The position numbers were made by a program, and so were the translations under genes. Under the pieces are notes generated by a model. It made no database searches. It had not been told where the DNA came from and saw only the letters and a list, made by a program, of their open reading frames with translations. From contig JAWKRB010000009.1 in the NCBI GenBank assembly GCA_041389885.1, positions 1-64,000 on the forward strand: a DNA stretch of 64,000 nucleotides. Direction: 5' to 3'. Within the stretch, counting starts at the first letter, position 1; every line of letters begins with the position of its first letter. Shown piece after piece: positions 28,417 to 37,461 of the stretch. Source of the stretch: JAWKRB01 sp041389885 (GTDB lineage Bacteria > Myxococcota_A > Polyangia > Polyangiales > Ga0077539).

Positions 28417-29007
28417 CTACCACTCGAACGCCACGTTCACGATGTAGCGGTCGAAGTTGTGCGGCATCGTCGTGAGCGGCAGCGGCGCGGTGACGCGGCG
28501 CACGCACGCGGCGACGACGCCCGCGTTCGGGATCGTGCTCGACGGGCCGCCCCAGGCGCGGGCGAAGTTGGTCGAGACGCGAAAGTCCATCACCAGCGAG
28601 AGGCGGCCGTGGCTCGACGAGCAGCCCGCGATCTGCGCCGCGCGCGAGGCCAGGTGCTGCTCGAGGCCGGTGAGGTGGTCGCAGGCCGCGCCGGGGGTGA
28701 CCGCGGGGCTCCCCGCCGCCCAGCAGCGCGAGACCGCGACCGCGCCGATCGACACCGCGCCGCCGTCCCCGCCGGCGGTCGCCGGGGCCGCGGTCGCGCC
28801 GGCGTCGTCGTCGTCGTTCGACTCGGAGGTCGCGGCGTCAGGCAGCGCCCGCGCCGCCGGGGGGGCGCTGGGCGCGACCGCCGACTCCGGCGGGCGCGGG
28901 GGCGCGCGGTGTAGCAGCATCCAGCCGCCGAAGACCGCCACGAAGCCGCCCACGAGAGACGACAGCGAGACGATGGCGACCGTGCGTGGGCTGAACGAAT
29001 CCTCCAC
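28417..29007 (-). CDS. single-pass membrane protein, AgmX-like C-terminus
   Basis: 196 aa from a GTG at 29007; a GTG at 29028 is also possible and neither has a clear ribosome-binding site. Residues about 8-33 form one membrane segment. A Pro/Ala- then Asp-rich linker reaches about residue 85. The C-terminal part (Cys near the DHLTGLEQHL region, a CSSSHGRLSLVMDFRVS strand and CVRRVTAPLPL) resembles the C-terminal domain of myxobacterial AgmX/PglI-type proteins. That similarity is from memory and weak. Confidence 0.6.
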   Translation of the reverse strand: MEDSFSPRTVAIVSLSSLVGGFVAVFGGWMLLHRAPPRPPESAVAPSAPPAARALPDAATSESNDDDDAGATAAPATAGGDGGAVSIGAVAVSRCWAAGSPAVTPGAACDHLTGLEQHLASRAAQIAGCSSSHGRLSLVMDFRVSTNFARAWGGPSSTIPNAGVVAACVRRVTAPLPLTTMPHNFDRYIVNVAFEW

Positions 29008-29066
29008 GGCGCGGCACCATAGTCGCACCGCAGCGGCCGCGGCAATCGCGCACGCTCGTCGCGGCC

Positions 29067-31046
29067 TCAGGCGCGCAGGGAGAGGGCGCCGATTTCGATG
29101 AGGAAATACAGCTCACGGAGCACGTCCCGCGCGTGCGCGCGCCGCTCCGCCGAGACCCGCTGCACCACCGCGCGCACGCTCGTCGCGCCGTCGGCGTACC
29201 GCAGGATCTCGGGGCCCAGCGCGCCGCTCCCGGTTCGCTGCACGCCGCGGAGGGGAGACTGCGGGAGCAGCCGGCGGTCTTGCAGCTCCTCGAAGCGCGC
29301 GACGGGGTCGTCGAGGAGCGCGGCGCCCTGCCGGAGCGCGTCGCTCGTGTCGATCGTGAGCGTGATCGCCGTGGGGGGAGGCGTGACCCCGCGAAAGAAC
29401 CGCAGCGTGCCGCGACGCCAGCGAAACAGGTCGAAGAAGCGCTCGCGCGCGAGGCGGTCGACGCGGCTCGCGAGGTCGTCGGCGTCGAGGAGGCCGAGGT
29501 GAATCAGCGCGCGGGGCAGGCTGCCGTCGAAGCGCGGGAGCACCGCGAGCGCCATCTCGAGCTCGCCCCGCGTCAGCGTGCCCGCCTGGAGCAGGTAGTC
29601 GCCCAGGGTGTCTGACGGGAGGTTCGAGGCCAGGTGCGTCGGACGACCTCGGAGCAGGTACACCTCGCGCCGCGCGGGCTCCGCCTCGGCCACCAGCACG
29701 CCGCTCTCGTCGCCGAGCACCAGCCGCGACAGGGCGCGGAGAAAGGTGCAGCCCGGCAGCGTGTCGACCCAGTCGGCCTTCGCCGTCGCGACCTCGTTGG
29801 TCGTCGCCGTGCGCTGCTGGATGTGCTGCGCGAGCTCCGGCATCTCGTCGGCCCTGCGCCGCTCGCCCTCTGGGGAGATCAGCACGTCGTCGGCGCTGAG
29901 CGCGCCCTGCACCGCGAATTCGATCAGCCGCGCGTAGTGGTAGCGCCCCCGCGGGTCACCCGCGGCGGTCTGGAGCTCATAGGCCACGATGGGCACCTCG
30001 CGGGTGCGCTCGGGGTCGGGCTCGACCTCGTACATCACCGCCGGGGGCACCGAGGCCCGCGCGCCGGGCGCGTCGGCCTCGCGGCCAGCCTCCCCCGTCA
30101 GGAGCTTTCCGTTGGAGCGCGCCCAGGCCACCAGCGCCGCGAGGAGCGGGCGCGCCTCGTCGGGCCGGCCCGCGTGGGGCGCCAGGGCGGCGTAGAATTC
30201 CTCCGCGGTCTGAAACCGCTCCGCCGCCGAGCGGGCGAGGGAGCGCTGCACCACGGCCACGAGGCTCGTGGGGTGGTCGGCGAGGGTCTCGACCAGGAGC
30301 TCGACCTGCACGTCGCGCAGCGCGAGCGCGTTGCCCAGGTCGGAGCCGGGCGCGAAGAAGGTGCGGCCCGTGAGCACCTCGGCGAGGACGATGCCCGCGG
30401 CGTAGAGGTCGGCGCGGGTGTCGACGCCGAGCCCGAGGAGCTGCTCGGGGGCCATGTACCCGACCTTGCCTCGAAGCACCCGCCCGGTGGCCCCGGGCGG
30501 GATGGTGCCGCTCCCCGCGTCGGTGCTGCCGAGGCGGAGCCCGAGGGCCACGCCGAAGTCTCCGAGCTTCACCTCCCCGTCGACCGAGAGCAGCACGTTC
30601 GAGGGCGAGATGTCGCGGTGGACCACGCCCACGCCGCCGCGCTCTCGCGGCTCGTGCACGTGCGCGAGCCCGAGGAGGATCTCGCGCACGACGTGGCAGG
30701 CGAGGCCGGCCTCCATGCGCCGCTGCGTCTGCTGGAGCGTGCGCTGGAGCCGCCAGAGGTCGATGCCGTCGACGCGCTCGAGGGCGATCCACGGGTCGTC
30801 TTCGCCCCCGGTCTCGAGGACGCGCACGAGGTTCGGGTGCTGGGTCGAGGCGCCGAGGGCGGCCTCGTCCTTCAGGAGCTCACGAAAGGTGGGGTCGGTG
30901 ACCAGCCGCTCGCTCAGGAGCTTCAGCACGACCTCCTCTCCGTCGGGTCCGGTGGCGAGGAACACCTCGCTCATCCCGCCCACGGCGAGCCGCTCACTGA
31001 GGGTATACGACCCAACGACGGTACCCGGCGACCTCGACAACGACAC
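29067..31046 (-). CDS. Ser/Thr protein kinase with DUF4388-like C-terminal domain
   Basis: About 659 aa from GTG at 31046; the start is uncertain. Kinase domain at residues 14-280: glycine loop LAVGGMSEVF, Lys42 in VVLKLL, HRDISPSN at 143-150 (catalytic Asp145), DFG at 163-165, GYMAPEQLLG and RADLYAAG. The key residues are all present, so it should be active. After a linker, the region LASNLPSDTLGDYLLQAGTL...FFDLFRWRRGTLRFFRG matches DUF4388-like/PatA-N domains common in Myxococcota regulators. There is no membrane segment, so it is cytoplasmic. It is divergent from the AAA-TPR gene (215 bp), a pairing often seen for kinase and output protein. Confidence 0.9.
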   Translation of the reverse strand: MSLSRSPGTVVGSYTLSERLAVGGMSEVFLATGPDGEEVVLKLLSERLVTDPTFRELLKDEAALGASTQHPNLVRVLETGGEDDPWIALERVDGIDLWRLQRTLQQTQRRMEAGLACHVVREILLGLAHVHEPRERGGVGVVHRDISPSNVLLSVDGEVKLGDFGVALGLRLGSTDAGSGTIPPGATGRVLRGKVGYMAPEQLLGLGVDTRADLYAAGIVLAEVLTGRTFFAPGSDLGNALALRDVQVELLVETLADHPTSLVAVVQRSLARSAAERFQTAEEFYAALAPHAGRPDEARPLLAALVAWARSNGKLLTGEAGREADAPGARASVPPAVMYEVEPDPERTREVPIVAYELQTAAGDPRGRYHYARLIEFAVQGALSADDVLISPEGERRRADEMPELAQHIQQRTATTNEVATAKADWVDTLPGCTFLRALSRLVLGDESGVLVAEAEPARREVYLLRGRPTHLASNLPSDTLGDYLLQAGTLTRGELEMALAVLPRFDGSLPRALIHLGLLDADDLASRVDRLARERFFDLFRWRRGTLRFFRGVTPPPTAITLTIDTSDALRQGAALLDDPVARFEELQDRRLLPQSPLRGVQRTGSGALGPEILRYADGATSVRAVVQRVSAERRAHARDVLRELYFLIEIGALSLRA

Positions 31047-31261
31047 GGTGGCGCAGACTGTACCGCCCCGCGCTGAAATTGAAGGGACTTCGGCGACGCC
31101 CGCGCGCCTCGCTCCGGGGGTTCGCACCTCTCCGCGCCCCCCGCGGCGCGAATCACAGGGAACCGCTCGGCGACAACGAGCGCGCGTTCTCCGCGAATTT
31201 CTGTACTACGCTCGGTCGCCGCGAGCACGCTGTGCGCCGCGAAGGAGCCCCCGGAGACCGC

Positions 31262-34054
31262 ATGTCGCAAGACGCACCCAACCGACCCTCGATGGAGCCG
31301 CTCCCCATTGGTCGCCCGCCGATGATCGGAAGAATGGCCGAGCGCGAGGCCATCGTAGACGCCGTGGCGCGCTCGATCAGCGGCGCGCGGTGCGAGGTCG
31401 TCACCGTCGTCGGCAACCCCGGCGTGGGCAAGTCTCGGCTGGTGTCAGAGGTCATCGCCGACCTCGCCGAGCGCCAGCCCACGCTGCGGGTCTTTCGCGG
31501 CGCCGCGCGGGAGGGTAGCGGGATCCAGCCCGCCATCGCGCGCATCCTCCGCGCGCGCTTCGGCCTGCACGAGGGCAGCGACGCCCACGCCCAGGCCAAC
31601 GAGGTCTGCGCCCACGTCATGGACCTCTTCGGCGACCGCCGCGTCGACGAGATCCTGCACTTTCTCGGAGCGTTCCTCGGGCTGAAGTTCGGCGCGACCG
31701 TGCTCGGCGAGGCCTTCGAGGAGGACCCGCGGGCCTTTCAGAGCGTCTCGCGTGCGGTGCTCCGCAGGCTCTTCGAGGTCGACGCGCAGCGGTCGCCGGT
31801 GATGCTCGTGCTCGAGGACATGCACCTCGCCGGCGCCGAGGGCGTGCGGGTGTTTCGCGACCTCGTGACCTCGATTCGCAAGGCGCCGGTGACCGTGCTG
31901 TGCACCGCGCGCCCCGAGCTCCTCGCGCGCTCGCACGATTTCTTCGACGCGCCCGCGGGGCGCCACGAGCGGGTCGACCTCGGGCCGCTCTCGTCGGGCG
32001 AGTCGCAGGTGCTCGCGCGGATGCTCCTCTCGACCATCGAGGACGTGCCCGCCGAGCTCGTCGACACCGCGGTGGAGCTCGGCGCGGGGAGCCCGCTGCT
32101 GATCGAGCAGATCGTGCGGATCTACTTCGAGCAGGGCGTCATCGCCCTCGAGGCCGACGGCGAGGTGGCCATCGACCTCGACCGGCTCGCCCGCATCTCG
32201 CTGCCGATGTCGGTCGAGGACGCGGTGCGCGCCCGCCTCGCGTCGCTCTCGCCGCCCGAGCGCGAGATCCTCGAGCGGGCGGCGCTCATGGGGCCCGTGT
32301 TCTGGCTCGGCGGGCTGGTGGTGCTCGGCCGCACGGGCGAGGAGGCGCCCGCGATCTGGGGCGGCGCGGAGGACCTCGCGCTCCAGTTTCGCGACCTGCT
32401 GAAGGGGCTCACCGACCGCGACTACGTGCTCCCGATGCCCGACAGCTCCATCGCGGGCGACGAGGAGTACGTCTTCAAGCACAACCTCGAGCGCGAGCAG
32501 CTCGCGAACCTCGTGCCGGACGAGGACTCGGTGCAGTACCACCTGCTCCTCGCCGAGTGGCTGGAGTTTCGCATCGGCGAGCGGGGCGAGGAGCAGCTCG
32601 ACCTGCTGGCGCGGCACTACGAGCTGGGCAACCGACCGCTGCGCGCCGCGCGGTGCTTCCTCGCCAGCGCCGACCGCGCCAGGGCGCGCTACGCGATGCA
32701 GAAGTCGGTGGAGCACTACATCCGGGGCATGGAGCTCCTGGGGGAGCACGACGTCGGGCTCCGCCTCGACGCGCACCACCACATCGGCGAGGGCTGCGCG
32801 ATGCTCGGCCGCAACGCCGAGGCGCACGCGCACTTTCGCTCGATGCTCGCGCTGGCCTGGCGCCTCGACCTCAAGGGCAAGGGGGGGGCGGCGCACAACC
32901 GCATCGGCCGCCTCTACCGCGACGAGGGCAGGCTCGACGAGGCGATGCGGCACCTGGGCACGGGGCTCGCGCTGTTCCAGAGCGCGAGCGACGAGGCGGG
33001 CATCGCCGCGAGCCTCGATGACATCGGCAAGATCCACTGGCTCCGCGGGAGCTACGACACCGCGCTGCGCTTTCTGCAGGACGGGCTCTCTCGCCGCGAG
33101 GCGATGGGCGACAAGCGCTCGATCGCGCTCTCGCTCAACAACATCGGCCTGGTCTACCAGGACAGCGGGCAGTACCGCGGCGCCCACGACGCGCTCACCC
33201 GCGCGAGGGACCTTCGCCGCGAGGTCGGAGACCTGCCGGGCCTCACGGTCACCCTCAACAACCTCGGCACCATCCACTCCGACCGGGGCGAGGACCGCGA
33301 GGCGATCTCGCTCTGGATCCAGGCGCTCGACATCGCGCAGGAGATCGGCGACCGCCGCCGGCAGGCCGTGCTCCTGCTCAACATCGGCGAGGGGCAGTAC
33401 CGCCTGCGCAACAGCGACGAGGCGCTGCGCATCCTCACCGAGGTCGAGCAGCTGTGCGTCGACCTCAACGACCGGATCCTCATCGCGGAGTCGCGCCGGG
33501 GGCTCGGCAAGGCGCACTTTCTCCAGGGGAACATCACCCGCGCGCTGAGCTGCCTGCAGTCTGCGCTGGAGATCTTCGAGCAGGTGAAGTCGAAGGTGCA
33601 CGTGGCGATCGCGCGGCGCTCCATCGCCGAGGTGCTCTCGGCGCACGGCGCCGACAGCGACGAGGGCAGGCGCGCCGAGGCGCTCTTTCGCGAGGCCCTG
33701 CAGAGCTTCAAGGACCTCGGCGCCGAGATCGAGCTGGCTCGCACGGCGCGCACCTTCGCGGATCACCTCACGATGGTCCCCGACGGCACGGCGGTGGAGA
33801 GCGCGTTCGCGGAGGCCGAGTCGCTGCGCGCGCTCGCCGACGAGATCTACGCGCGGCTTCGCACCGACAGCGGGCCGGTGCTCTCTGACTTTCGCACGAA
33901 GCTCCAGACCGACCCGGGGATCAACCGGGCCGCGCTCCGGTCTGACCTCGGCGGGCGATCGCTGCTGCGCGCGTCGAGCGTGTTCCCCGCGGAGATCGAC
34001 CGCACGCCGCCCGTGGGCATCTCGATGCCTACGGGCGAAGGCGATCGAGAGTGA
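31262..34054 (+). CDS. AAA-type ATPase with tetratricopeptide repeats
   Basis: 930 aa. N-terminal RPPMIGRMAEREAIVDAV and Walker A VVGNPGVGKSRL (Lys57) mark an AAA_16/STAND-type NTPase, with VLVLEDMHLAG as Walker B. From about residue 520 onward are TPR units, for example HHIGEGCAMLGRNAEAHAHF, LNNIGLVYQDSGQYRGAHDA and LNNLGTIHSDRGEDREAI. This ATPase-plus-TPR design is found in signal-transduction NTPases such as MalT-like and kinase-linked regulators, but no DNA-binding or cyclase domain is present. Its stop overlaps the CCA-enzyme start (GTGA). Confidence 0.87.
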   Translation: MSQDAPNRPSMEPLPIGRPPMIGRMAEREAIVDAVARSISGARCEVVTVVGNPGVGKSRLVSEVIADLAERQPTLRVFRGAAREGSGIQPAIARILRARFGLHEGSDAHAQANEVCAHVMDLFGDRRVDEILHFLGAFLGLKFGATVLGEAFEEDPRAFQSVSRAVLRRLFEVDAQRSPVMLVLEDMHLAGAEGVRVFRDLVTSIRKAPVTVLCTARPELLARSHDFFDAPAGRHERVDLGPLSSGESQVLARMLLSTIEDVPAELVDTAVELGAGSPLLIEQIVRIYFEQGVIALEADGEVAIDLDRLARISLPMSVEDAVRARLASLSPPEREILERAALMGPVFWLGGLVVLGRTGEEAPAIWGGAEDLALQFRDLLKGLTDRDYVLPMPDSSIAGDEEYVFKHNLEREQLANLVPDEDSVQYHLLLAEWLEFRIGERGEEQLDLLARHYELGNRPLRAARCFLASADRARARYAMQKSVEHYIRGMELLGEHDVGLRLDAHHHIGEGCAMLGRNAEAHAHFRSMLALAWRLDLKGKGGAAHNRIGRLYRDEGRLDEAMRHLGTGLALFQSASDEAGIAASLDDIGKIHWLRGSYDTALRFLQDGLSRREAMGDKRSIALSLNNIGLVYQDSGQYRGAHDALTRARDLRREVGDLPGLTVTLNNLGTIHSDRGEDREAISLWIQALDIAQEIGDRRRQAVLLLNIGEGQYRLRNSDEALRILTEVEQLCVDLNDRILIAESRRGLGKAHFLQGNITRALSCLQSALEIFEQVKSKVHVAIARRSIAEVLSAHGADSDEGRRAEALFREALQSFKDLGAEIELARTARTFADHLTMVPDGTAVESAFAEAESLRALADEIYARLRTDSGPVLSDFRTKLQTDPGINRAALRSDLGGRSLLRASSVFPAEIDRTPPVGISMPTGEGDRE

Positions 34055-35307
34055 CGGCGCGGTCGAGGGTAGACACGGCCGCGATCCCCGCCGCCGCGCT
34101 CTCGATCTGCGAGGCCCTCCGCGCCCGGGGGCACCGCGCGTGGATCGTCGGCGGCTGCGTGCGCGACCACCTCCTGGGCCGCGACGTGGCCGACTGGGAC
34201 GTGTGCACCTCCGCCCGGCCCGAGGCGCTCCTCGCGATCTTTCCCAAGGCCGTGCCCACGGGCATCGCGCATGGGACGGTGACGGTGATTCGAGACCGCG
34301 CGCACTACGAGGTCACCACCCTGCGCGGCGACGGCGACTACCTCGACGGCCGCCGCCCGGAGGCGGTTCGCTTCCTCGACGACATCGACGAAGACCTCGC
34401 GCGCAGGGATTTCACCGTCAACGCCATCGCGTACGACCCCATCGACCGCGAGCTCGTCGACCCCTTCGGCGGCCGGGGCGACCTCGACCGCCGGGTGCTG
34501 CGGGCGGTGGGAGATCCGCTCCGCCGCTTCTCTGAAGACGGCCTCCGCGTGCTCCGGGGCGCGCGCTTCGTCGCGACGCTGGAGTTCGAGCTCGACCCCG
34601 AGACCGAGGCCGCCGTCGCGCCCTCCCTCGCGGTCTTTCGCCGCGTCAGCCCCGAGCGGGTGCACGACGAGTGGATGAAGACCATGAAGGCCCCGCGGCC
34701 CTCCCGCGCCTTCGCGGTGATGCGGAGGACCGGGATCCTCGGAGAGACCTTCCCCGAGCTCGCGGCGCTCGAGGAGCGCGACTGGGCCAAGGCCCTCGCG
34801 GCCCTGGACGCCTGCGCGGGAGGCGGTCCGCTCCGGGTCGCGGCGCTGGTGCACCCCCTCGCGCCCGCCGTGGTCGAGGCATGGCTCAAGCGCTATCGCT
34901 TCTCGAACGAGGCGCGCGCGGTGATCCTGCACGGCCTCGCGCACCGCGCGCTGCCGGCGGCCGACGTCGACGACGCGGCGCTCCGGCGGTGGCTGCGCGC
35001 GGTCGGGGTCACCCACCTCGACGCCGTGCTCGCCCTCGCGACGTGCGTCGCCGCGGGGGAGGGGCGGGCCGACGAGTGCTCGCGCTTCGCCGCGAGGGCG
35101 CGCGCCGCCCTCGCCGCGGGCGTGGCGCTCTCGACCCGCGACCTCGCGATCGACGGCGCGACGCTGATGTCCGAGCTGGGGCTCGCGCCGTCGCGACGCC
35201 TCGGCGAGCTCCTCGCGGCGCTGCTGGAGCGGGTCACCGACGACCCCGCGCTCAACCGCCGCGAGGCGCTGCTGGAGGCGGCGCGAGGGATGTCTCCGGG
35301 GGCGTGA
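34051..35307 (+). CDS. CCA tRNA nucleotidyltransferase / polynucleotide adenylyltransferase family
   Basis: 418 aa from GTG at 34051. Class II nucleotidyltransferase head: WIVGGCVRDHLLGRDVADWDVCTSA (GG motif and metal-binding Asp48/Asp50), then HYEVTTLRGDGDY, ARRDFTVNAIAYDP and LRRFSEDGLRVLRGARFVA, the usual CCA/PcnB helices. It adds or repairs the tRNA 3' CCA end; a poly(A) polymerase role cannot be excluded. The tail is divergent and lacks an HD domain. Confidence 0.92.
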   Translation: MTARSRVDTAAIPAAALSICEALRARGHRAWIVGGCVRDHLLGRDVADWDVCTSARPEALLAIFPKAVPTGIAHGTVTVIRDRAHYEVTTLRGDGDYLDGRRPEAVRFLDDIDEDLARRDFTVNAIAYDPIDRELVDPFGGRGDLDRRVLRAVGDPLRRFSEDGLRVLRGARFVATLEFELDPETEAAVAPSLAVFRRVSPERVHDEWMKTMKAPRPSRAFAVMRRTGILGETFPELAALEERDWAKALAALDACAGGGPLRVAALVHPLAPAVVEAWLKRYRFSNEARAVILHGLAHRALPAADVDDAALRRWLRAVGVTHLDAVLALATCVAAGEGRADECSRFAARARAALAAGVALSTRDLAIDGATLMSELGLAPSRRLGELLAALLERVTDDPALNRREALLEAARGMSPGA

Positions 35308-35353
35308 AGGCCCTTTCCCCAGACGCCCCTCTGGTGATACTCGCTGCGAGGGA

Positions 35354-36088
35354 ATGGGACTCGTCGATCTACATTGCCACCCGCTGCCCGGCATCGACGA
35401 CGGGGTGCGAACGGCGGAGGAGGGCGCCGCGCTGCTGGTCGGGCTGCGCGCCCTCGGCTTCGAGGTCGTCGTCGCCACGCCTCACGTGCGCAGCGGCGTG
35501 TGGGACAACCGCATCGACACCCGAGACGCCGCGCGCCAGGTCCTGGGGCCCGCCCTTGACGCCGCGGCCGCGCGGGGCGAGGCGCTGCCCGAGCTCCTCC
35601 TCGCCGGGGAGCACATGTTCGACGACGTGCTGCAGGACCTGCTCAAGCGCAACGAGGCGCTGACCTACCCCGGCGGGGGCGCGGCGCTGGTCGAATTTCC
35701 CTACGACTCCATGCCCTTTCGGGTCGAGCTGCAGCTCTGGCGCATGGGCCGCGGGGGCGTTCGCCCGGTGGTCGCCCACCCTGAGCGGTATGTCCCCGTG
35801 CAGCAGTCCGACGACAAAATCGAAGAGCTGCTGGGCGCGGGCGCCTGGGCGCTGCTCGACGTGATGTCCCTCGTGGGCGCCTACGGGCGCCGGGCGCAGG
35901 CCTGCGCCGAGCGGCTGCTCAGCGCGGGGCACTACATGGCCGCGTGCTCCGACGCGCACAAGCCGGCCGATCTTCCGGTGCTCCAGCAGGGGCTGGACGT
36001 GCTACGCGGGCGGGTCGGAAACGACGGATTTGAACGGCTCCTCTCGGAGGGGCCACGAAGGGTGCTCGCGGCTGGAGTGCCGTCGTGA
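35354..36088 (+). CDS. CpsB/YwqE-type PHP protein-tyrosine phosphatase
   Basis: 244 aa. Metal-binding PHP motifs: DLHCHPLPGIDDG (His7, His9), ATPHVR, AGEHMFDD, VVAHPERY and SDAHKP. These manganese-dependent enzymes dephosphorylate bacterial tyrosine kinases (BY-kinases) that control capsule or exopolysaccharide length. The nearby nucleotide-sugar dehydrogenase fits that role. The only BY-kinase-like protein in the window (57785-58948) has degenerate nucleotide motifs. Confidence 0.92.
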   Translation: MGLVDLHCHPLPGIDDGVRTAEEGAALLVGLRALGFEVVVATPHVRSGVWDNRIDTRDAARQVLGPALDAAAARGEALPELLLAGEHMFDDVLQDLLKRNEALTYPGGGAALVEFPYDSMPFRVELQLWRMGRGGVRPVVAHPERYVPVQQSDDKIEELLGAGAWALLDVMSLVGAYGRRAQACAERLLSAGHYMAACSDAHKPADLPVLQQGLDVLRGRVGNDGFERLLSEGPRRVLAAGVPS

Positions 36089-36122
36089 GCGCAGGACAAA
36101 CACAGAGGCGGTGAGTGAAGCC

Positions 36123-37424
36123 ATGAGCTTGATTGAACGGTTCAAGCGCTGCGAAGGGCGCGTGGTGGTCATCGGCATCGGCTACGTGGGCCTCCCCCTG
36201 GTGGTGGAGTTCGCGAAGGCCGGGTTCCATGTCACCGGGTATGACAAGGACGAGCGCAAGGTCGCCCTCCTCGCCAAGGGAGACTCGTACATCGAAGACA
36301 TCCCCACCGAGGTGCTCAAGCCGCTGGTCGCCACCGGCCGCCTCGAGGCGAGCACCGACGAGAGCGTGATCGCGAGCGCCGACGCGGTGATCGTGTGCGT
36401 GCCCACGCCGCTCAACAAGACCAAGGAGCCCGACATCTCCTACATCGTGAGCGCGACCGACGCGATCTGTCGGCACATCCACGACGACCTCGTGGTGGTC
36501 CTCGAGTCGACGACCTACCCCGGCACGACCCGCGAGCTCGTCGCGCCGCGGCTCGAGGCGGCGGGCGCGCGCATCGGCGAGACGGTGTTCCTGTCGTTCA
36601 GCCCCGAGCGCGTCGACCCGTCGAACAAGACCTGGCAGACGCACAACACCCCGAAGGTCATCGGCGGGATGACCCCGGCGTGCCTCGACGTGTCCGTGGC
36701 GCTCTACGGGCAGATCCTCGAGCGCGTGGTGCCCGTGTCGAGCACCGACGCGGCGGAGATGGTGAAGCTCCTCGAGAACACCTTCCGCGCGGTGAACATC
36801 GGCCTCGTCAACGAGGTCGCGGTCATGGCCAACAAGCTCGGGCTCAACGTCTGGGAGGTCATCGACGCCGCGGCGAGCAAGCCCTTCGGCTTCATGCCCT
36901 TCTACCCGGGCCCCGGCCTCGGCGGGCACTGCATCCCCATCGACCCCCTCTACCTGTCGTGGAAGCTCCGCGCGCTGAAGTACAACGCGCAGTTCATCGA
37001 GCTGGCCGACACGGTGAACTCGGGCATGCCCGGCTACGTCGTGACGCGCGTGGGCGAGATCCTCAACGACCACGAGAAGAGCGTGAAGGGCTCGAAGGTC
37101 CTCGTCGTGGGCGTGGCGTACAAGCGGGACGTGAGCGACATGCGCGAGTCGCCCGCCATCGACGTGATCGAGCTGCTGCACCAGAAGGGCGCGAAGGTCT
37201 CGTACGTCGACCCCTACGTGCCGGTGTTCGAAGAGGGGCACATCCGCCTCACCACCGAGCCCGTCGACGTCGACGCCTCGAATTTCGACATCGCGGTGAT
37301 CGTGACCGACCACTCGGACTTCGATTACACCAAGATCCTCGCCACCGCCCCGGTGACCTTCGACACCCGCGCGGTCACCCGCAAGCTGAAGAACGTCCCG
37401 GCAGACCGGGTCATTCGGCTCTGA
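36123..37424 (+). CDS. nucleotide-sugar dehydrogenase (UDP-GlcNAc/ManNAc or UDP-glucose type)
   Basis: 433 aa. Rossmann start VVVIGIGYVGLPLVVEF, central helix with EMVKLLENTFRAVNIGLVNE, catalytic Cys270 in GPGLGGHCIPIDPLYL, and C-terminal NAD/UDP domain starting KVLVVGVAYKRDVSDMRESPA. The family oxidises C6 of a UDP-sugar in two NAD-dependent steps to give a uronic acid. The HCIP motif and GFMPFYPGPG resemble WbpA/TviB-like enzymes acting on UDP-N-acetyl sugars, but the substrate is not proven. Confidence 0.93.
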   Translation: MSLIERFKRCEGRVVVIGIGYVGLPLVVEFAKAGFHVTGYDKDERKVALLAKGDSYIEDIPTEVLKPLVATGRLEASTDESVIASADAVIVCVPTPLNKTKEPDISYIVSATDAICRHIHDDLVVVLESTTYPGTTRELVAPRLEAAGARIGETVFLSFSPERVDPSNKTWQTHNTPKVIGGMTPACLDVSVALYGQILERVVPVSSTDAAEMVKLLENTFRAVNIGLVNEVAVMANKLGLNVWEVIDAAASKPFGFMPFYPGPGLGGHCIPIDPLYLSWKLRALKYNAQFIELADTVNSGMPGYVVTRVGEILNDHEKSVKGSKVLVVGVAYKRDVSDMRESPAIDVIELLHQKGAKVSYVDPYVPVFEEGHIRLTTEPVDVDASNFDIAVIVTDHSDFDYTKILATAPVTFDTRAVTRKLKNVPADRVIRL

Positions 37425-37461
37425 CCCTCGGCCCACCCACGGGCGCCTCCGGACGCGGGGC

